DNA of 64,000 bases, from contig NZ_CP048114.1 in assembly GCF_010093025.1 (NCBI RefSeq), forward strand, positions 1,736,001 through 1,800,000. Direction: 5' to 3'. Below are positions 33,093 through 41,346 of this stretch, one piece after another. How positions within the stretch are numbered: the stretch's first letter is position 1; each line of letters starts with the position of its first letter. Both the position numbers and the translations under genes were made by a program. This DNA is from Edaphobacter sp. 12200R-103. GTDB lineage: Bacteria; Acidobacteriota; Terriglobia; Terriglobales; Acidobacteriaceae. The notes beneath the pieces are model-generated. The model did not search any database, was not told the origin of the DNA, and saw only the letters and a list, made by a program, of their open reading frames with translations.

Positions 33093-33821
33093 CTATTTCC
33101 CTGGAGACGACGGGGTTGCCTCTTCCGCCAGCGCCAGCAGGTGGGCGGCACGTTCCCGAACCTTCTGTATAACGGCCTCGTCAGCCACGATCGATCGCAG
33201 CGCGGGAGCGATATTGCCAAGTTCCAGCACCCGTTTCGCCTCTACCTCGTGGCTCAGCACCTCCATCTCGGAGTACAAACCGAGCCGGTCGAAGCGATGC
33301 AGGAACTGCAGCTTGCGTCCCTCGTCCATCGTCTGGGCGATTGCCTGGAAGGTATCCGTTAGCTGGGTGATGCTCTTGTTCTCGGAGTAGTTATAGAGGC
33401 ACGAGCCCTGACCGTCTGACCCTTTGTAGCTCAGAGTCTTCTTGCCGGTGTCGGCGATGTTCTTCGCCTTCGATTCGCATGGGATATTGAACCGGTCCAG
33501 CGATCGAGCTGTTTTAAAGATCGTTTGGGTCGCCGGGCTGCTGATCCGGATGGGTTGACTGACGGGCTGCGGCGCCGCGGATACCCCCATCGCGCTACTG
33601 CCTCCGCTGACAGGCGCAATCTGGGCCTGGTAGGTTCCGGTTCCGTCTTCATGCACCACGATCGTGTACCGGGGGACAGGAAGCCCCGGCCGCTGAAACT
33701 GAAAGCTCACCTCGGCAGAAGTAGCCATATCCCCTGCCGGACTGATCTGTCCAGCGGAAGGAGCCACTGTCTGCGCATGGGCGACCGCAGCGAGGCTCAG
33801 GAGGAGCGCAAGGCGTCTCAT
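33093..33821 (-). CDS. Exported protein of unknown function
   Basis: A 242-residue protein with a clear signal peptide (RRLALLLSLAAVAHA). The mature part has a beta-rich N-terminal half (VSFQFQRPGLPVPRYTIVVH, then EDGTGTY) with two cysteines further on (NIPCESKAK and GSCLYNYSENKS) that could form one disulfide, and a helical C-terminal half. I do not recognise a family. Its first codon overlaps the stop of ruvC by four bases, so it is co-translated with a DNA repair gene, although an exported protein has no evident link to it. Confidence 0.7.
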   Translation of the reverse strand: MRRLALLLSLAAVAHAQTVAPSAGQISPAGDMATSAEVSFQFQRPGLPVPRYTIVVHEDGTGTYQAQIAPVSGGSSAMGVSAAPQPVSQPIRISSPATQTIFKTARSLDRFNIPCESKAKNIADTGKKTLSYKGSDGQGSCLYNYSENKSITQLTDTFQAIAQTMDEGRKLQFLHRFDRLGLYSEMEVLSHEVEAKRVLELGNIAPALRSIVADEAVIQKVRERAAHLLALAEEATPSSPGK

Positions 33822-34327
33822 CGTGCGACACCTTGGGCCGAAAGCGTCTGCGCAGTATGGATATGGCAGATGGCAATGGCCAGCGCATCGGCGGCGTCGG
33901 CGGAATCCGGAGCCTCGTCCAGTTCCAGCAGCCGGGTCACCATGAACTGGACCTGCTCCTTGCCGGCCAGACCATACCCTACGACCGAGCTCTTAATCTT
34001 CAGCGGAGCATACTCGACCACGTCCAGTCCCACTGTGGCCGCTGCCAGCATGGCAACGCCGCGTACCTGTCCCAACTTCAGCGCCGATTTGGCATTCGCC
34101 GAGAAGAAGACCTCCTCAATCGCCACCACATCCGGACGGTGCAGTTCCATTGCCCCGGTCAGCTCGGCAAACACCTGCGCCAAACGGACCGGCGTCTTCT
34201 GTTTCTTACTGAGGCGGATTGTTCCACCGGCGACACGTACCAGCCGCGGCATACGGGCATCGCAGTCCACTTCGACCACACCGTACCCGGTGAACTCGGT
34301 CCCGCAGTCGATCCCGAAGACACGCAT
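33818..34327 (-). CDS. ruvC: Crossover junction endodeoxyribonuclease RuvC
   Basis: Cuts Holliday junctions during homologous recombination. The RNase H-like fold shows the first catalytic aspartate in RVFGIDCGTEFTGYG, a glutamate in VVAIEEVFF, and the C-terminal acidic pair in DSADAADALAIAICH. The 169-residue length is normal. ruvA and ruvB are not in the window. A TAGACT box sits exactly six bases before the ATG, with no Shine-Dalgarno between. The exported unknown gene follows with a four-base overlap. Confidence 0.95.
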   Translation of the reverse strand: MRVFGIDCGTEFTGYGVVEVDCDARMPRLVRVAGGTIRLSKKQKTPVRLAQVFAELTGAMELHRPDVVAIEEVFFSANAKSALKLGQVRGVAMLAAATVGLDVVEYAPLKIKSSVVGYGLAGKEQVQFMVTRLLELDEAPDSADAADALAIAICHIHTAQTLSAQGVAR

Positions 34328-34333
34328 GGGAGA

Positions 34334-34339
34334 AGTCTA
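34334..34339 (-). promoter_or_regulatory. -10-like box TAGACT, six nt before the ruvC start
   Basis: TAGACT-TCTCCC-ATG. The short pyrimidine-rich gap cannot act as a ribosome-binding site, which fits leaderless translation. Confidence 0.5.
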
Positions 34340-34381
34340 CTTCCTTTCGCGATGGAGAAACCCCTCTGAAACGCAGCCCGG

Positions 34382-35152
34382 CTACTTCGAGATTCCCTCC
34401 AGCGGAGAGCTGGCCGTGGCATATAGCTTGCGAGGCATCCTGCCGGCCAGATACGCCTGCCGGCCTGCCAGAACGGCATGCTGCATCGCCTCCGCCATCA
34501 GGATCGGGTCCTTCGCCTGGGCGATTGCCGTGTTCATCAGGACGCCGTCGAATCCCAGCTCCATCGCCACCGTGGCATCCGAGGCTGTGCCCACACCAGC
34601 GTCGACGATCAGGGGGACCTCGGTGATCATCTCGCGAAGAATTCTCAGGTTCGCCGTATTCTGAAGACCGAGCCCACTCCCAATCGGTGCCCCAAGGGGC
34701 ATCACCGCAGCCGCACCGACATCGATTAATCTTTTCGCAAATACAATGTCATCAGATGTATACGGAAGAACAGTAAAGCCTTCCTTCACCAAAGTGCGAG
34801 TGGCCTCCAGTGTGGCCTGGATGTCAGGGTACAGTGTTGCCTGATCGCCGATGACCTCAATCTTGACCCAATCGGAGAGTCCCACCTCGCGGCCGAGGCG
34901 TGCGGCGCGGATGGCCTCCTCTGCCGTGTAACAGCCTGCTGTGTTGGGAAGAAGGAAGTAACGCTGTGGGTCGATGTAATCCAGCAGAGACTCGCTGGAC
35001 CGGTCGAGGTTGACGCGCCGCACCGCGACGGTCACCATCTCGGCCCCGGAGGCTTCGATCGCAGTCTGGGTCTCCGGCCCGTCCTTGTACTTACCCGTTC
35101 CTACGATCAGCCGCGACTGAAACGCCCTTCCCGCGATTACCAGAGGTGTCAT
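34382..35152 (-). CDS. thiG: Thiazole synthase
   Basis: Forms the thiazole phosphate ring of thiamin from deoxyxylulose phosphate, ThiS thiocarboxylate and dehydroglycine. The TIM-barrel product shows the N-terminal [12 protein letters not shown], the Schiff-base lysine in [22 protein letters not shown] and [11 protein letters not shown]. The 256-residue form starts at the ATG before TPLVIAG; a TAGAAT box lies seven bases upstream and overlaps the alternative ATG three codons earlier. No thiS, thiF or thiH is adjacent, and no TPP riboswitch is seen, although the upstream region holds an unexplained structured leader. Confidence 0.94.
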   Translation of the reverse strand: MTPLVIAGRAFQSRLIVGTGKYKDGPETQTAIEASGAEMVTVAVRRVNLDRSSESLLDYIDPQRYFLLPNTAGCYTAEEAIRAARLGREVGLSDWVKIEVIGDQATLYPDIQATLEATRTLVKEGFTVLPYTSDDIVFAKRLIDVGAAAVMPLGAPIGSGLGLQNTANLRILREMITEVPLIVDAGVGTASDATVAMELGFDGVLMNTAIAQAKDPILMAEAMQHAVLAGRQAYLAGRMPRKLYATASSPLEGISK

Positions 35153-35159
35153 GGATTCC

Positions 35160-35165
35160 ATTCTA
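35160..35165 (-). promoter_or_regulatory. -10-like box TAGAAT, seven nt before the thiG start
   Basis: TAGAAT-GGAATCC-ATG. It lies just downstream of the hairpin at 35178-35211 in the reading direction of thiG, so the hairpin would end upstream transcription and this box would restart it. Confidence 0.4.
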
Positions 35166-35177
35166 AGACGAAACGCG

Positions 35178-35211
35178 AACGGCCCGTGCTCGATAGGAGC
35201 AGCGGGCCGTT
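35178..35211 (-). terminator. Strong hairpin upstream of thiG (terminator or attenuator)
   Basis: Arms AACGGCCCG-TGCTC and GAGCA-g-CGGGCCGTT pair over 14 bp with a single bulge and a five-base loop. In the thiG direction it is followed by the moderately U-rich CGCGTTTCGTCTT. It could terminate a small transcript from the region 35212-35395. Confidence 0.55.
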
Positions 35212-35318
35212 GCCGGTGAGCTGTTGAGATTGACCTGAGGCGCCCTCTACTCGGACTACCTCGGCGTATTCCATTCAGCGTTACCTGAAGATCGCCAGGA
35301 CCAAGAGCAAGGACGCTC

Positions 35319-35372
35319 TTAAGCCTCAGTCACCTCACGTGTATCGATCGAACTCGAACTGTCACATTTCAT
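35319..35372 (-). CDS. Possible 17-codon leader ORF in the thiG upstream region
   Basis: A mini-ORF encoding [17 protein letters not shown] lies behind a perfect AGGAGG (35385-35390) at a rather long 12-base spacing; an earlier in-frame ATG touches the AGGAGG directly. It is followed by a small AAGAGC-gtcctt-GCTCTT hairpin and, 110 bases further, by the strong hairpin before thiG. Codon statistics are meaningless at this size. It is included because the ribosome-binding site is the best in this gap and has no other gene to serve. Confidence 0.3.
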   Translation of the reverse strand: MKCDSSSSIDTREVTEA

Positions 35373-35565
35373 AGGCTGGATCATCCTCCTTTCCCGTGTG
35401 CCGAAAGATTACGCCCCCATTGCCTCCCGGAGCAAGTCCGAAGCCTGCCCCCACCATACATCTCATGCGGTATAGCGGTGCATCGCATTTGGAACGGTGC
35501 AGGACATCCCACGAGCAATCCTGCTTCTGCTTTCAATCCTGGCCTTGGAAAGGTTCTCCGAAACA

Positions 35566-35787
35566 ATGAAACCAGCAACAATTATTGGAATTGTTCTCAT
35601 CCTGCTTGGCATCATCGGATTTGCGACTGGTGGTTTCAGCTTTACCCACCAGCACAAAGATGTGGATGCCGGCCCGATCCAGATCTCTCATGAAAAGAAG
35701 GAGACTGTCCCCATCTCTCCCATTCTCAGCACCATTGCTCTCGTGGCGGGCGCAGGGCTGGTTACAGTAGGGGTAAGGTCCCGCTGA
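35566..35787 (+). CDS. Small DUF3185-like two-helix membrane protein
   Basis: A 73-residue protein: MKPATIIGIVLILLGIIGFA, then a polar middle with GPIQISHEKKETVPISP, then a second helix (ILSTIALVAGAGLVTVGV). The layout and the GPI(Q)-EKK-PP(I) middle fit the DUF3185 family of unknown function. An in-frame start 23 codons earlier adds a hydrophobic stretch but lacks the family pattern. It is the gene just before the mntR promoter. A shared transcript with mntR is unlikely because mntR has its own promoter and operator. Confidence 0.7.
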   Translation: MKPATIIGIVLILLGIIGFATGGFSFTHQHKDVDAGPIQISHEKKETVPISPILSTIALVAGAGLVTVGVRSR

Positions 35788-35801
35788 CACTTCTCAGGAG
35801 T

Positions 35802-35850
35802 TTGGTTCACGAAATGGCATTAGCTATAGTTAAACAGCTAATGCCATTTC
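35802..35850 (+). promoter_or_regulatory. mntR promoter with 15-bp-arm palindromic operator
   Basis: A TTGGTT -35 (35802-35807) is spaced 17 bp from TATAGT (35825-35830). A perfect inverted repeat, GAAATGGCATTAGCT and AGCTAATGCCATTTC around a ten-base centre, spans 35811-35850, so the -10 box lies within it. A dimeric repressor bound here would block its own promoter, so autoregulation by MntR is the simplest reading. A TTAACCAAGG half-site follows at 35854-35863, resembling the operator before mntH. Confidence 0.7.
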
Positions 35851-35869
35851 GATTTAACCAAGGGTCAGG

Positions 35870-36532
35870 ATGAAAGATTCCATTACGGTTTCCAAAGAAG
35901 ACTATCTCAAGGCGATTCTCGAGGCTGAGTCCGAAGGCCAGCACGTCATCTCCGCCACCCTGGCGCATTGGCTCTCTGTCTCGCCGCCGGCGGTCACGAT
36001 GGCGCTCAAGCGCCTGAAGCGCGACGGCTACGTCCTGGTAAAGAACGACGGCACCCTGCAACTCTCCGCCAAGGGCAAGGAGACTGCCTACAGGACCGCT
36101 CTGCGTCATCACCTGATCGAGCGCATGCTCTCGGAGATCTTCAACATGGAGTGGTATCAGATCCATGACGAGGCCGAGCGCCTGGAACATGCCGTCTCCC
36201 CCGCCTTCGAGGCAAAGCTGATTGAAAAACTTGGTGAACACGGCACCTGTCCGCATGGCAATTCGGTTCTGCCGGAGAGCCCGGCGCGACGCAAAAAACG
36301 TGGGCTCCTCCCACTCTCCGAGGCCACGAAAGATACCGAATACGTCGTGGCCAGCCTGTACGAGCGAGATCCCAAACTTCTTCTCTTCCTCCACAACCTC
36401 GGCGTCGACCCCGACTCGACCATCCGGATTACGGCAAAAAACTATGACGAGACGCTATCCATTGAGACACCCGGAGGGGCGTTCACGCTCGGCAAACCCG
36501 CTGCCGACAAGGTTTGGGTAAAGAGGAAATAA
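35870..36532 (+). CDS. mntR: DtxR/MntR-family metal-dependent repressor
   Basis: Winged-helix regulator that represses metal uptake genes when metal-loaded. The 220-residue product has the DNA-binding domain (ISATLAHWLSVSPPAVTMALKRLKRDGYV), the dimer/metal domain and a C-terminal SH3/FeoA-like domain (about 160-220). The primary metal site reads Glu103-x2-Glu106-His107 (AERLEHAVS); the first ligand is Glu as in MntR, where iron sensors of the DtxR/IdeR type have Cys, favouring manganese. A TCPHGN motif lies at residues 126-131. Its position directly before mntH supports the role. Confidence 0.9.
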   Translation: MKDSITVSKEDYLKAILEAESEGQHVISATLAHWLSVSPPAVTMALKRLKRDGYVLVKNDGTLQLSAKGKETAYRTALRHHLIERMLSEIFNMEWYQIHDEAERLEHAVSPAFEAKLIEKLGEHGTCPHGNSVLPESPARRKKRGLLPLSEATKDTEYVVASLYERDPKLLLFLHNLGVDPDSTIRITAKNYDETLSIETPGGAFTLGKPAADKVWVKRK

Positions 36533-36552
36533 CCACGCCTCAAAATAAATAG

Positions 36553-36566
36553 TTAACCTTGGTTAA
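36553..36566 (+). promoter_or_regulatory. mntH operator TTAACC-TT-GGTTAA
   Basis: A palindrome with six-base arms and a two-base centre lies 29 bp before the mntH ATG, in the promoter region. Its TTAACCnnGG half recurs before mntR, suggesting one regulator for both. The -10 box is probably CATACT or TATTCT immediately downstream. Confidence 0.65.
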
Positions 36567-36594
36567 TATTCTATGGCATACTCCTGTAAAGGGG

Positions 36595-37929
36595 ATGGAA
36601 ACAGCCACCACCATTTCGACCGAGGAAAGGACCTCCGTTCGTCCCATGCTGGCCGGAGCTCCATCGAGCGTCCAGCTGACGACCTCGAGTCAATTCTGGC
36701 GGCGGGCAGCCGGCTTCATCGGGCCCGGCTTTATGGTCGCCGTGGGGTACATGGATCCTGGCAACTGGGCCACGGACCTGGCCGCGGGCTCGAAATACGG
36801 GTACACCCTGCTGTTCGTCATCATGGCTTCAAACCTGATGGCCATCCTGCTGCAAAGCCTTTCTCTGAAGCTTGGGGTCGCGGCTGAACGTGACCTGGCG
36901 CAAGCCTGCCACGACCGCTACAGTCGTCCGGTAAACATCGTCCTGTGGGTCTTTGCCGAGATCGCCATCGCCGCCTGCGACCTGGCTGAGGTCATCGGCT
37001 CTGCCATTGCGCTGCAGCTGCTCTTCGGAATCCCCCTGATTGCGGGCGTCCTGATCACCAGTCTGGACGTTTTCCTGATCCTGCTGCTGGAGCGGCGTGG
37101 ATTCCGCTACCTGGAAGCCTTCGTGATGGTGTTGATCGGCACCATTGCCGTGCTGTTCGGGGCAGAGATCATCCTCTCGCGGCCGGAGTGGCTGCCGATC
37201 GTGCACCACCTGTTTGTCCCCTCGCGAGCCGTTCTCCACGATCCGGAGATGCTTTACATCGCGATCAGCATCCTGGGCGCGACCGTGATGCCCCACAATC
37301 TTTACCTGCACTCGTCGATCGTGCAGACCCGCAATTATCCCCGCACCGAATCCGGCAAACGCGAGGCGATACGGCTGGCGAACTTCGACTCTGCGACCGC
37401 GCTGACGATCGCGCTGTTCATCAACGCGGCCATCCTCATCCTCGCCGCAGCAGTCTTTCACCGCAGCGGCCACACCGAAGTGGCTGAGATTGGCGACGCC
37501 TACCAACTTCTTACCCCACTGCTTGGCTTTACCGGAGCGAGCATGATGTTCGCGCTGGCCCTGCTTGCTTCCGGCCAGAACTCGACCGTCACCGGGACCC
37601 TGGCTGGCCAGATCGTTATGGAAGGCTTCCTGGGCATGCGGTTGCCAAGCTGGCAACGGCGTCTGATCACCCGTCTGGTTGCCGTCGTCCCTACCGTCAT
37701 CGTCACTGCACTTTATGGAAGCTCCGGCACAGGAAAGCTGCTCGTCTTCAGCCAGGTCATCCTCAGCATGCAGTTGAGCTTCGCCGTCTTCCCGCTGGTA
37801 CGTTTCACCAGCGATCCCGGCCTGATGGGCCCCTTTGTCAACAGGCAATCCATCCGGCTCCTGAGCTGGGCCATCGCCCTGCTCATCGCCGGGCTTAATG
37901 CCTGGCTCCTGATCCAGGTTTTTCGCTGA
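36595..37929 (+). CDS. mntH: Nramp-family divalent metal (Mn2+/H+) transporter
   Basis: Proton-driven importer for Mn(II) and Fe(II). The 444-residue product has eleven or so membrane helices. The metal-binding D-P-G-N in the unwound helix 1 is intact ([15 protein letters not shown]), and the helix 6 motif is [17 protein letters not shown] (A-x-x-M-P-H). The ATG follows AAAGGGG; an earlier in-frame TTG would start inside the operator and is rejected. It lies 62 bp after mntR on the same strand and 63 bp before the outer-membrane channel gene, all probably one regulon. Confidence 0.95.
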   Translation: METATTISTEERTSVRPMLAGAPSSVQLTTSSQFWRRAAGFIGPGFMVAVGYMDPGNWATDLAAGSKYGYTLLFVIMASNLMAILLQSLSLKLGVAAERDLAQACHDRYSRPVNIVLWVFAEIAIAACDLAEVIGSAIALQLLFGIPLIAGVLITSLDVFLILLLERRGFRYLEAFVMVLIGTIAVLFGAEIILSRPEWLPIVHHLFVPSRAVLHDPEMLYIAISILGATVMPHNLYLHSSIVQTRNYPRTESGKREAIRLANFDSATALTIALFINAAILILAAAVFHRSGHTEVAEIGDAYQLLTPLLGFTGASMMFALALLASGQNSTVTGTLAGQIVMEGFLGMRLPSWQRRLITRLVAVVPTVIVTALYGSSGTGKLLVFSQVILSMQLSFAVFPLVRFTSDPGLMGPFVNRQSIRLLSWAIALLIAGLNAWLLIQVFR

Positions 37930-37992
37930 TCGTCTCCCTGCATTTCTAACTCAGAACAGTATTTCTCCGTCTTTTTACAGCCCTACAGGAAG

Positions 37993-39432
37993 ATGAAGCT
38001 ACCCAAAATGCGCCTGAAGATCCCCGCATTCCGCATTCTTTGCCTCGGCATCCTTCCCGCTGCAGTTCTCTGCGCCCAACAGCGGGTCATTGATTCCGCA
38101 TCGCTCCCGGAAGCGCCTTCGGCAAGCAGCGCAACCACGATGTTTCCGCATGCCGAGAATGCTCCCTACTACATCGCAGGACAGGCCAACATCATCCTGC
38201 AGGCCCATGGGCCGTTTCATTCACCCTACGATGGGCCGAACAGCCTGCAGGGACGCGGCGAGTATAAGACCTCGCTGGTCGGCACGCTGTTTCTCGGCCT
38301 GCAGGTTAACCGAAATCCACGCTATGCGACCGATGTCATCGTCGATTTTGAATCCGCAGGCGGACGCGGTATCAGCCAGGCACTTGGCCTTGCGGGGTTT
38401 ACCAATCTTGACGTCGTACGCAATCCAAGCCTCGGGTCCAAACCCTACCTGGCACGCGTCCAGATCCATCAGGTCCTCGGCCTGACGGACAAGCTGGCCG
38501 AGGCCGAACGTACCCCCTTCTCGCTTCCGACAGAGCTTCCTGAGCGCCGCTTTGAGCTGCACCTGGGCAAGATGAGCCTGCCTGACTACTTCGACATCAA
38601 CTCCATCGCCTCCGACAGCCATCTCCAGTTCCTGAACTGGACCGTCGACAACAATGGAGCCTGGGACTATGCCGCCGATACTCGCGGGTACACCTACGGA
38701 GCCGCGCTGGAGTATCACGACCGCTCCTGGTCGGCGCGCTACGGCATCGCCGCGATGCCGACGGTCGCCAACGGTATCGACCTGGACTGGGCGTTCAGCC
38801 GTGCCAGCGGACAGAACTTTGAGTTCGAGCTGCGCAGGCCGCTTCTGGGATCCCTGCTCTCCGGGGAACGCAAAGGGACCGTCCGGGTTCTAAGTTTCGT
38901 CAACCATGCCCACATGGGGCTCTATCGCGATGCCGTCGATGCCTATCTCTCCGGGAAGGACAAGACGCCGGACATCAGCGCTCACGCAAAGTTCGGCGCC
39001 GTCAAATACGGCTTCGGCCTCAACGCCCAACAGGAGTTGACCCCTAATCTGCGCGCCTTTCTCCGCATTGGCTGGAATGAAGGCCAGCATGAGTCCTATG
39101 CCTATACCGAGGTGGACCAGACCGTCGCCTTCGGCGGCGATTACTCCGGGCGCGCCTTCAACCGTCCTGACGACAAACTTGGTTTCGCATTCGTCTCCAA
39201 TGCGATCAAGCGCGACCACCAGAACTATCTCCGCTACGGCGGCCTCGGGTTTCTACTTGGGGATGGCAAATTAAACTACGCCCGCGAAGACATCCTGGAG
39301 AGCTACTACAACCTGCATGCCTGGCGTGGGATCTTCTACGCGCTCAACCTGCAGTTCATCGAACACCCTGGCTATAACAAGGATCGAGGCCCGGTTCTGG
39401 TCGAGGCGATCCGCATGCACGTCGACTTCTGA
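37993..39432 (+). CDS. OprB-like outer-membrane beta-barrel, candidate Mn channel
   Basis: A 479-residue exported beta-barrel. The signal peptide is IPAFRILCLGILPAAVLC-AQ. The mature part alternates amphipathic strands with aromatic girdles and ends with FYALNLQFIEHPGYNKDRGP and a final HVDF, resembling the last strands of the carbohydrate-selective porin (OprB) family. Its position directly downstream of mntH suggests it passes metal ions across the outer membrane; a precedent is MnoP, a Mn(II)-selective channel co-regulated with mntH in Bradyrhizobium. Carbohydrate transport remains possible by family, since no selectivity residue could be identified. Confidence 0.75.
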   Translation: MKLPKMRLKIPAFRILCLGILPAAVLCAQQRVIDSASLPEAPSASSATTMFPHAENAPYYIAGQANIILQAHGPFHSPYDGPNSLQGRGEYKTSLVGTLFLGLQVNRNPRYATDVIVDFESAGGRGISQALGLAGFTNLDVVRNPSLGSKPYLARVQIHQVLGLTDKLAEAERTPFSLPTELPERRFELHLGKMSLPDYFDINSIASDSHLQFLNWTVDNNGAWDYAADTRGYTYGAALEYHDRSWSARYGIAAMPTVANGIDLDWAFSRASGQNFEFELRRPLLGSLLSGERKGTVRVLSFVNHAHMGLYRDAVDAYLSGKDKTPDISAHAKFGAVKYGFGLNAQQELTPNLRAFLRIGWNEGQHESYAYTEVDQTVAFGGDYSGRAFNRPDDKLGFAFVSNAIKRDHQNYLRYGGLGFLLGDGKLNYAREDILESYYNLHAWRGIFYALNLQFIEHPGYNKDRGPVLVEAIRMHVDF

Positions 39433-39441
39433 CAATCGCCG

Positions 39442-39447
39442 TATACT
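39442..39447 (+). promoter_or_regulatory. -10-like box TATACT, six nt before the prepilin peptidase GTG
   Basis: TATACT-TTTTCT-GTG, with no ribosome-binding site. It points to a leaderless transcript starting at the GTG. Confidence 0.5.
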
Positions 39448-39453
39448 TTTTCT

Positions 39454-40395
39454 GTGACCCCGCGCATCGTCTACGAAGCAGCTGGTTTCGTCCTGGGATT
39501 GATCTTTGGCAGCTTTCTCAATGTCTGCATCTCTCGTCTGCCACGCCAGGCATCGCTGGTAAGGCCTGGCTCACACTGTCCGGAGTGCGAAGCTCCCATC
39601 CGCTGGTACGACAACATTCCTGTGTTGAGCTGGTTTCTGCTTCGTGCCCGCTGCCGCGACTGCGGCCAGCCCATCCCGTGGCGCTACCCGGTAGTAGAAC
39701 TGGCGACGGCCATCTGGTTTGCCATTCAGGCTGCGCGTCTCCATACGGTCCTCGCGTTCTACTTCAGCTCGCATACGGGGCCTTCGTCCTATGCACCGTT
39801 CGCCATCCTTGCAAACATCGCAACGGCGATTCTCGGCTTCCTTCTGATCGGCCTGATGGTGATGGACTGGCAGACCGGTCTGCTGCCGGACTCCTTCACG
39901 CTGACGGGAATCCTGCTGGGCGTGTGCCTGATCGGCCTGCAGGCTGTCTTTCTGGGGCCGACGGAGGACCAGATTCTCCTGCCGGAAAACAGAATCCATC
40001 TGACCAGTGCCGGTATCCCAAACGATACCGGCAATGTTTTTTTGACAGGTCCTGAGGCTCTCGTCGGCGGCCGTATCCTCGCTGCCCTGGGGGCCTTTCT
40101 GCTACTTCTCTTCATCCGCTGGCTCTACAGGAAGCTGCGCCACCGCGAAGGTATGGGCCTGGGCGATGCCAAGATGCTCGCCATGATCGCTGCCCTGCTC
40201 GGCTTCTGGCCAGCCATGCTCTCCTTCTTCTTCGGAGCCCTTGCTGCCAGCATCTACGGGGTGTTTCTGGTAGCCCGAGGCCGCGCCGGATCAACCTCAA
40301 AGCTGCCCTTCGGAAGCTTCCTGGCCGCTGGCGGCCTGATTGCGGCACAGGTAGGAGACCGCATCATCGACGCCTACGCCCGACTGCTCCGATAG
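39454..40395 (+). CDS. Prepilin peptidase / N-methyltransferase (A24 family)
   Basis: Cleaves type IV prepilin or pseudopilin leaders at the inner membrane and methylates the new N terminus. The 313-residue product has the N-terminal [13 protein letters not shown] block, a zinc-binding cysteine quartet in the methylase loop (CPEC and CRDC), and the two catalytic aspartates ([13 protein letters not shown] and the GMGLGDAKM motif). An extra loop of about 40 residues ([18 protein letters not shown] to the GPEALVGG stretch) separates them. The GTG start is supported by the TATACT box six bases upstream. It follows the porin gene by 22 bp. No pilus genes are adjacent. Confidence 0.92.
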   Translation: MTPRIVYEAAGFVLGLIFGSFLNVCISRLPRQASLVRPGSHCPECEAPIRWYDNIPVLSWFLLRARCRDCGQPIPWRYPVVELATAIWFAIQAARLHTVLAFYFSSHTGPSSYAPFAILANIATAILGFLLIGLMVMDWQTGLLPDSFTLTGILLGVCLIGLQAVFLGPTEDQILLPENRIHLTSAGIPNDTGNVFLTGPEALVGGRILAALGAFLLLLFIRWLYRKLRHREGMGLGDAKMLAMIAALLGFWPAMLSFFFGALAASIYGVFLVARGRAGSTSKLPFGSFLAAGGLIAAQVGDRIIDAYARLLR

Positions 40396-40416
40396 CCGCA
40401 CAAACGGCTGTCTTGC

Positions 40417-40445
40417 TTGACACTGAACAGCCACAAAACTAGAGT
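40417..40445 (+). promoter_or_regulatory. nuo operon promoter TTGACA-17-TAGAGT directly on the start codon
   Basis: A consensus -35 TTGACA (40417-40422), a 17-bp spacer and TAGAGT (40440-40445) are followed by five bases and the nuoA ATG. Transcription start about six or seven bases after the -10 box falls on the ATG itself, so the nuo mRNA would be leaderless. A second in-frame ATG six bases later would still have only a few leader bases. Confidence 0.75.
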
Positions 40446-40450
40446 CGAAG

Positions 40451-40864
40451 ATGGTCATGCACAATTATCCCTACATCTGGAATTATCTTCCGCTTGTCCT
40501 GCAAATACTGGTAGCTCTTGGTCTTGCGTGTGGAATGGTGGGGGTATCGTTCCTGATCGGCAAGCATAAGAATTCACGTACAAAACTTGGCCCCTACGAG
40601 TGCGGCATGGATCCTGTCGGCGACGCCCGAGGACGCTTTTCTGTGCGCTTCTATATGGTCGCCATGCTCTTTATTCTCTTCGATGTAGAGGCGGTCTTCA
40701 TGCTTCCCTGGGCCGTCATCTTCCGACGGCTTCCTGAGATCACCGGGTCGAAGATGTTTGGATTCTACGAGATGCTTGTCTACCTCGGCTTTGTAGCTGT
40801 GGGCCTGTTCTATGTCTGGAAGAAAGGCATCCTCGACTGGTCCACCGATAAGGGAGATCTTTAA
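40451..40864 (+). CDS. nuoA: NADH-quinone oxidoreductase subunit A
   Basis: Small membrane subunit of complex I. The 137-residue product has three helices and the conserved loop with the key cysteine (KLGPYECGMDPVGDARGRFSVRF), followed by FILFDVEAVFMLPW. The first ATG may start two codons before the more typical MHNYP. The stop overlaps the start of nuoC (TAATG), so the nuoB gene that normally sits between them is absent. Confidence 0.95.
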   Translation: MVMHNYPYIWNYLPLVLQILVALGLACGMVGVSFLIGKHKNSRTKLGPYECGMDPVGDARGRFSVRFYMVAMLFILFDVEAVFMLPWAVIFRRLPEITGSKMFGFYEMLVYLGFVAVGLFYVWKKGILDWSTDKGDL

Positions 40865-41346
40865 TGGACCCCGCAGTTTTAGGTACCCAGGCCGTATTTG
40901 AGGCCCTTCCGGAGGACCCCGCGGTCAAGGCTCTGCGGGAGTTTGCCACGGACGCCAAGTACGATCGCGGCGAGCTGACCCTCACCGTCGCCCGCGAAAG
41001 CATCGTTTCGGCTGCTGAGGCTTTACGGCGGGCCGGGTTTACCTTCTTTGAAGACGTTACCGCTGTCGATTGGTATCCGTCCGAACCCCGCTTTCAGATC
41101 AGCTACAGCTTCCTCTCGTTCGGTCTGAAGCGCAGGGTTCGTGTCGTCGTCCGGCTCGCCGGTGAGGACGCAGTTCTCGACAGCCTTACGCCAAACTGGC
41201 CCGCGGCGAACTTCTATGAACGCGAGGTCTTCGACCTCTTTGGTGTTCGCTTCAGCGGTCATCCTTACCTGCGCCGCATCATGATGCCCGAAGACTGGCA
41301 GGGCCATCCCCTGCGCAAGGACTACCCCGTGGAGGGCTATCGCTAA
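40864..41346 (+). CDS. nuoC: NADH-quinone oxidoreductase subunit C
   Basis: Peripheral-arm 30-kDa subunit. The signature NFYEREVFDLFGVRFSGHP lies in the C-terminal half, with the end KDYPVEGYR. The 160-residue length is that of a free NuoC, not a NuoCD fusion. The gene directly follows nuoA and overlaps the nuoD start by one base. Confidence 0.95.
   Translation: MDPAVLGTQAVFEALPEDPAVKALREFATDAKYDRGELTLTVARESIVSAAEALRRAGFTFFEDVTAVDWYPSEPRFQISYSFLSFGLKRRVRVVVRLAGEDAVLDSLTPNWPAANFYEREVFDLFGVRFSGHPYLRRIMMPEDWQGHPLRKDYPVEGYR

Noticed and set aside
35220..35345. TPP riboswitch upstream of thiG
   Set aside because: I looked for the CUGAGA and conserved P4-P5 stretches on the thiG strand and did not find them in the right order.
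35370..35393. Fragment resembling the 3' end of 16S rRNA (GGCTGGATCA then CCTCCTTT)
   Set aside because: The resemblance is short with one extra base and is largely explained by the complement of an AGGAGG ribosome-binding site. No other rRNA sequence is nearby.
36559..36594. Longer mntH start (TTG at 36559)
   Set aside because: It would lie inside the operator palindrome and lacks a ribosome-binding site, while the ATG at 36595 follows AAAGGGG.
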